From NCBI GenBank assembly GCA_964403795.1, contig CAYOHP010000098.1, positions 1-25,783 on the forward strand: a stretch of 25,783 nt of DNA, given 5' to 3'. Positions 21,709-25,783 of the stretch are shown here, piece by piece. Numbering within the stretch: the first letter of the stretch is position 1; each line of letters starts with the position of its first letter. This DNA comes from CAYOHP01 sp964403795 [NCBI: uncultured bacterium] (GTDB taxonomy: Bacteria > Muiribacteriota > UBA6191 > CAZXTJ01). The position numbers and the translations under genes are program-made. The notes beneath the pieces were generated by a model, which saw only the letters and a program-made list of their open reading frames with translations, made no database searches and was not told where the DNA came from.

Positions 21709-24068
21709 TGCGGATCGCGAGCCTTCTCCCGGTCGCCCTGTCGGCGGGACTCCTGGTGATCCCGCACCTCGGTGCCGACACCGGACTCCTGTTGCCCACC
21801 GGAGTGGACGCCGACAAGCCGGATCTCCTGGCGATCCGGACCATGGATCTCGACGTCGATCTGGTCGGGCTGTTCGCCCGCGTCCGCGTTACCCAGGTCT
21901 TCGAGAACCGGACCGACCGGGACCTCGAAGGGGAGTACCGGTTCCGGGTTCCCGACGGCGGCTTGGTCTCGGACTTCGCCCTCTGGGAGGACGGGGTGCG
22001 GATCCCGGCGATCGTGATCGAGCGCAGCCGGGGACGTCGCATCTACGAGGAGCTCACCGCCCAGAAGATCGATCCCGGGCTGGTCGAGGCCCAGGACCAG
22101 GGCGACTCGGACCGCAGCGCCTTCTCGGTGAAGGTCTATCCCATCCCGGCCCGGGGGACCAAGCGGCTGGAACTCGAGTACCGCATGGAGCTGTCGCTGG
22201 TCGACCGGCGGGCTCGCCTGGCGATCCCGCTGGCGCCGACCCACCACGCCGAACAGGCCGTGGGACATCTGACCATGGCGCTCCGGTTCCGACCTCCCTA
22301 CCCGATCGAGACCCTGGAGACCGAGCGGCCCGAGGTATGGGGAGCGGTGACGCCGTCGGGCCCGGACGGCTATCGGCTCGCGTTCGCGGGCGACGACGTG
22401 AAGCTGGTCCACGATCTGGCCTTCCGTTTCCGGGTGGCTCCGGCTCCCGACCCCATCGAAGTGGCCACCCACCGGGATCCCCGACCCCGCCATGCCTTCG
22501 AGCCCTTCGACGGGGGGCGGCGCGAGGACCCCTTCGGCTATCTGCTGGTGCGCTGCCTGATCCCGGACCGGGCCTCGGCCGAACCCGGCAGCCGGGGTCG
22601 GGACTACCTGGTGCTGGCGGATCTCTCCCTGTCGATGCGATGGGACCGTCTGGAGCGCCTGGTCGAGTGCGTACGCGGCGTGCTCTCCGGGCTGGGGCCG
22701 GAGGACCGGTTCTCGCTGGCCGCCTTCGACGACCGGGCCGAACCCGACTGGATCGTCCCCCAGGGTGCCGGCGGCGCGGGCGCCGTCGAGGCCGCCATGA
22801 AGGAGCTGCTCGCCAGGCCCCTGTCGGGAGGGACCGATCTCGCCGCCGCGCTCCGGGCCGCGACTCGCTGGAGCCGGTCGCCGGATCGGGGCGGGAGGGG
22901 CGGGGCGGTGGTGCTGCTCACCGACGGGGCCGCCACCCTGGGAGAGACCAGGATCGGCGAACTCGAGAAGGTCCCCCGGGAGCTGGCCGAAGGCTACCGG
23001 CTCCTGCCCATGGCGATCGGGGAGGGATCCGACGCCACCGGGATCGAGGCCCTGGCACGGGCGGGCCGGGGCTTCGCCACCCGGATCGCCGAGGTGGGCG
23101 ACCCGAGCTTCCAGCTCGAGACCTTCGCGGCCCGCCGGGACCGGGTGGCCGTGTCCGGGCCGACCCTCGGGTTCACGGGTGAGGACGCAGGCAAGATCGA
23201 GGACATCTATCCCGTCTCGCCCCGGGACCTGTATCCGGGAGAGAGTCTCCGCTTCATCGGCAGGTATCGGGCCCCCGCCGCCTCGCTCACCGGAGCGGTG
23301 TCCTGGGACGACCAGGGGGTGGTCCGTTCCGCCAAGGTGGCGACCGACCTACCCGGTCACCGGCTGGAGAACGGGCACCTGCCGAGGGTGTGGGCCGAGG
23401 AACGGATCGCCTTCCTGCTCGCCGCCATGGATCGGGACGGGGAGGACGAGGCGAAGATCGCCGAGATCGTCCGGCTGGCGCGCCGGTTCAAGCTGGCGAC
23501 GCCGTACACGAGCTTCCTGGCCGCACCGAGGGCCCTGCTCCGGCCCCGGGCGATCAAGCCGGGAGACCCGGTGCTAAGGGTCAAGGCCAGACCCGGGATC
23601 CGCGAGGTGTCGGCACGCCTACCCTGGGGAGAGAACCTCGACCTCCGGCCCCTCAGGGACGAGGGGGTCTTCGAGGCCCGCTTCCTGGCTCCCCCATGGG
23701 TGCCCGAGGGCCGGCATCCGGTGCGGCTCTACCTGCGAAGCGGCGCCGGGGAGCGGTTCGTGGTGGAGGAAACCATGGTGCTCGACGGGACCGCACCGAC
23801 GGTCCGGCTGGTGGCGGATCCCGGTCCGCTGGTGGCCGGCTCCCGCCTGGCGCTGCGGGTCTTCGCCGACCAGGACACCCGCCACCTCTCGGCGCGTCTG
23901 GAGGGAGGAGCCCCGGTGGTGCTCCGGTACCGGAGCGGCGGCCACTTCTCGGAAGCCGAGCTCCCGATCCCCGAGCTTCCCAGGGGCAGGGTGAGATTGG
24001 TGGTCGAGGCCGAGGACCACGCCCACAACCGGAGTTCGACCGTCTTCGAGCTGGAGGTGGCGGGATGA
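21708..24068 (+). CDS. secreted VIT and von Willebrand factor A domain protein
   Basis: The 786-aa protein has a signal peptide (1-22 or so). A VIT domain follows (about 42-165) with the signature RRIYEELTAQKIDPGLVEAQ and SAFSVKVYPIPARGTKRLELEY. The VWA domain (about 298-470) has an intact metal-ion-dependent adhesion site: DLSLS (Asp305, Ser307, Ser309), Thr376 (SGGTDL) and Asp406 (LLTDGAAT). The C-terminal 330 residues contain a helical segment and two Ig-like beta stretches. No C-terminal membrane helix or sortase signal is seen, so it is periplasmic or released. VIT-VWA proteins bind matrix or partner proteins in other organisms. It overlaps both neighbours (TGATG, ATGA), so its amount is tied to theirs. 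Confidence 0.88.
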   Translation: MRIASLLPVALSAGLLVIPHLGADTGLLLPTGVDADKPDLLAIRTMDLDVDLVGLFARVRVTQVFENRTDRDLEGEYRFRVPDGGLVSDFALWEDGVRIPAIVIERSRGRRIYEELTAQKIDPGLVEAQDQGDSDRSAFSVKVYPIPARGTKRLELEYRMELSLVDRRARLAIPLAPTHHAEQAVGHLTMALRFRPPYPIETLETERPEVWGAVTPSGPDGYRLAFAGDDVKLVHDLAFRFRVAPAPDPIEVATHRDPRPRHAFEPFDGGRREDPFGYLLVRCLIPDRASAEPGSRGRDYLVLADLSLSMRWDRLERLVECVRGVLSGLGPEDRFSLAAFDDRAEPDWIVPQGAGGAGAVEAAMKELLARPLSGGTDLAAALRAATRWSRSPDRGGRGGAVVLLTDGAATLGETRIGELEKVPRELAEGYRLLPMAIGEGSDATGIEALARAGRGFATRIAEVGDPSFQLETFAARRDRVAVSGPTLGFTGEDAGKIEDIYPVSPRDLYPGESLRFIGRYRAPAASLTGAVSWDDQGVVRSAKVATDLPGHRLENGHLPRVWAEERIAFLLAAMDRDGEDEAKIAEIVRLARRFKLATPYTSFLAAPRALLRPRAIKPGDPVLRVKARPGIREVSARLPWGENLDLRPLRDEGVFEARFLAPPWVPEGRHPVRLYLRSGAGERFVVEETMVLDGTAPTVRLVADPGPLVAGSRLALRVFADQDTRHLSARLEGGAPVVLRYRSGGHFSEAELPIPELPRGRVRLVVEAEDHAHNRSSTVFELEVAG

Positions 24069-25783
24069 GCGGCTCCCCCTTCGCAGTACCGATCCGGGCC
24101 TCGCGATCCGCCGCACCTGGGTCCCGGAGCGGCCGTGGCCAGGCCCTGGTCCTGGCGTTCCTGGGTGCGGGGTTGGCCGGGGCCGCTCCTGCTCCCCCGG
24201 AGACCCGGCTCGGCGAGGCCCTCTTCCGGGTCGTCGAGATCGGGAAGCGGGAAGTCTGGGCGCCCCGGGAACCGGGGGACGCGGAAGCCCGTCTGGCGAT
24301 CCTGGCCGGGGAGGCCGGATCCGGGCCCGAGACGGTCCTGGCCCTGGCGCGCCTCCGGGTCCTCCGGGGCGACGAGGACGGGGCCCGCGAGGCGGTCGCG
24401 GCATGGGCCGCGACCCACCCGGATGCGGCCGTCGGGGAAGGCCAGGCCGCCGACTTCGCCCTGTCCCGGGGCGACGTGGCCGGTGCCCTGGCGGCCCTGG
24501 ACCGGGCGGCGGCCAGGCTGGCAGGCGAGGCGCGTGCCGGGATCCTGGGCCGAGCGCTCCGGATCGTGGAGGAGAACCTGCCCGAAGGGGTGGACCCGGT
24601 CCCGTACTTCCGCCGGAGGATCGAGGCGGTGCCCGGGAACGAGGGCTATCGACGCGACCTGCTGGACCACCTCGAGCGACGGGGCGGTCCCGCGGCTGCC
24701 TTTGCCGAGCTCGAGTCATGGTGGAAGGAAGCCTCCGCCCGACCCGCCAGCCTGCGCCGGCGGGGAGCCGAGTTGCTGGCCCGCATGGGCCGGGTCGAAC
24801 AGGCGGTCCGGGAACTCCGACAGGCGGCCCTGGCCGGGACCGAGGACGAGGGCTTCGACCTCCTCTACGCCTTCCTCGACGGCGAAGGCCTCCTGGAGGT
24901 CGAGCTCGACCGGCTGGAGGAGGCCCACTCCGGGGGCGGTCTGGATGCCGACGATGCCCTGGTCTACTTCCACCTGCTCCGGGGACGTCTGTACCGGGAG
25001 GACCGGGCCAGTCCGGCCCGGGTCCTCGAGGTGGTCCTCCGCTGGGAGGAGGCCTCCCGGGCCGGCGAGAGTCCCGCCGGTCTGCGGCGGGTGGCCGCCA
25101 TGTGCGCCCGGATCGGCGCCCGGGATCAGGCCTTCCGCCGCTTCTACCGCGCCTACCTGGTCGCCGGCGCCGCGGGGGACGCGGGGGAGCGGAACGCCTC
25201 GCTCCTGGCCCTGCTCGACTACCCGGACGGCGACCTGGCCGGCTCCGGCGATGCCGCCACCCGAGGTCTCCGGCTGGACCCGGTGCCGGGGGTGGCGGCG
25301 GGGGCCGCCTCGTTCCTGCTCTCGGGGATGCCGGCGGCCCATGACCTTGCCGGGTTGGGGAGGTTGGTGGCGAGCTCCCAGGCCGGTGCCCGTCGGGAGC
25401 GCTGGCTGGCTGCCGGGTTCCCGGGCGCGGCTCCCGCCACCCGGGTGGCCCTGTTGCTGGCGTCCGCCAGCCGGTACGGGGCACGGGAGCTCCTCCATCA
25501 GGCCGCCGGGCTGCGCCTGGCCGCGGCCGCCGCCGGGACCGAGCCGGCAAGGAGCCGGAAGCTCCGGATCGAAGCCGCCGAGGCGGTCCTCGGACTCCGC
25601 GGCCATCGCAAGGACGCCTCGGCCGCGGCCGACGCCGACCAGGCCGAGGCGATGCTGCGGGAGGCCCTGGGCGAGGCCCGGGCCGCCGGCGACGAGGCCG
25701 ACCGGCGCCGTTCCTTCGCGGCGCTGGAGGCAGCCCTGAGGGCGCGTGCGGACCGTAGCCGGGTACTTGCCCTGTATCGCGAG
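24065..25783 (+). CDS. exported alpha-helical (TPR-like) repeat protein, 3' end outside window
   Basis: The frame opens at ATG 24065, overlapping the previous stop (ATGA), and stays open to the last base: 573 codons with no stop. The N-terminus has a long basic segment and a hydrophobic core (about 27-41, LVLAFLGAGLAGAAPA), which look like a signal peptide with cleavage after APA. The rest is almost entirely Ala/Leu/Arg/Glu-rich amphipathic helices with loosely TPR-like pairs, such as DVAGALAALDRAAARLAG, AELLARMGRVEQAVRELRQAAL and ARDQAFRRFYRAYL. No enzymatic motif is visible. It should be a periplasmic helical solenoid that binds the partners encoded upstream. Family unassigned; the coding call is firm from codon pattern and coupling. 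Confidence 0.8.
   Translation, partial: MSGSPFAVPIRASRSAAPGSRSGRGQALVLAFLGAGLAGAAPAPPETRLGEALFRVVEIGKREVWAPREPGDAEARLAILAGEAGSGPETVLALARLRVLRGDEDGAREAVAAWAATHPDAAVGEGQAADFALSRGDVAGALAALDRAAARLAGEARAGILGRALRIVEENLPEGVDPVPYFRRRIEAVPGNEGYRRDLLDHLERRGGPAAAFAELESWWKEASARPASLRRRGAELLARMGRVEQAVRELRQAALAGTEDEGFDLLYAFLDGEGLLEVELDRLEEAHSGGGLDADDALVYFHLLRGRLYREDRASPARVLEVVLRWEEASRAGESPAGLRRVAAMCARIGARDQAFRRFYRAYLVAGAAGDAGERNASLLALLDYPDGDLAGSGDAATRGLRLDPVPGVAAGAASFLLSGMPAAHDLAGLGRLVASSQAGARRERWLAAGFPGAAPATRVALLLASASRYGARELLHQAAGLRLAAAAAGTEPARSRKLRIEAAEAVLGLRGHRKDASAAADADQAEAMLREALGEARAAGDEADRRRSFAALEAALRARADRSRVLALYRE

Noticed and set aside
24135-25739. Complete reading frame at the right edge as the last gene
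   Set aside because: The translation is Arg/Pro/Ser/Trp-rich with no pattern. The frame from ATG 24065 gives a sensible signal peptide and helices, is coupled to the upstream gene and has no stop before the window ends.

Overview
The window is a stretch of very GC-rich (by eye about 70%) bacterial chromosome with 19 protein-coding genes and two tRNA genes. Coding density is high and the genes sit in short units on both strands. GTG starts are common (8 of 19). None of the 18 visible CDS stops is TAA. Several genes have no Shine-Dalgarno sequence and a TAnnnT -10 box only 6-8 nt before the start codon, as in leaderless transcripts. The content (a membrane-anchored Hanks-type kinase with a large ectodomain, a hybrid histidine kinase, a secreted subtilase, a VIT/VWA protein and a propeller protein) suits a GC-rich environmental lineage such as Planctomycetota, Myxococcota or a related candidate phylum. 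The sequence alone does not decide which. I see no mobile element, phage, CRISPR array or sign of recent transfer.

Left part (1-7156): tRNA-Ala(CGC), cut by the window edge, and tRNA-Arg(CCG) share a recognisable promoter. A SAM methyltransferase diverges from a Ser/Thr kinase that may be coupled to a six-codon leader ORF. A glutaredoxin-like protein overlaps tail to tail with a GT4 glycosyltransferase. A PAS/histidine kinase/receiver protein follows, then a single-domain XdhC-like protein.

Middle part (7157-13925): a secreted S8 peptidase with accessory domains, and an enoyl-CoA hydratase/isomerase-family enzyme that diverges from a lone circularly permuted ATP-grasp ligase. Next come a 250-bp non-coding island of stacked hairpins and a two-gene unit of a J-domain protein and a zinc-ribbon membrane protein.

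Right part (13994-25783): a coiled-coil/TPR membrane protein is translationally coupled to a CCA-adding enzyme, and this unit converges on a DUF47-PiT phosphate transport pair through a hairpin that includes both stop codons. A two-domain sirohydrochlorin chelatase and a membrane-anchored propeller gene diverge from a 23-bp gap with overlapping -10 boxes. The propeller gene starts a coupled operon, propeller (TGATG) VIT-VWA (ATGA) helical-repeat protein, and the last gene runs off the window. This three-gene envelope module is the best candidate for an undescribed system here. Its function cannot be read from sequence alone.
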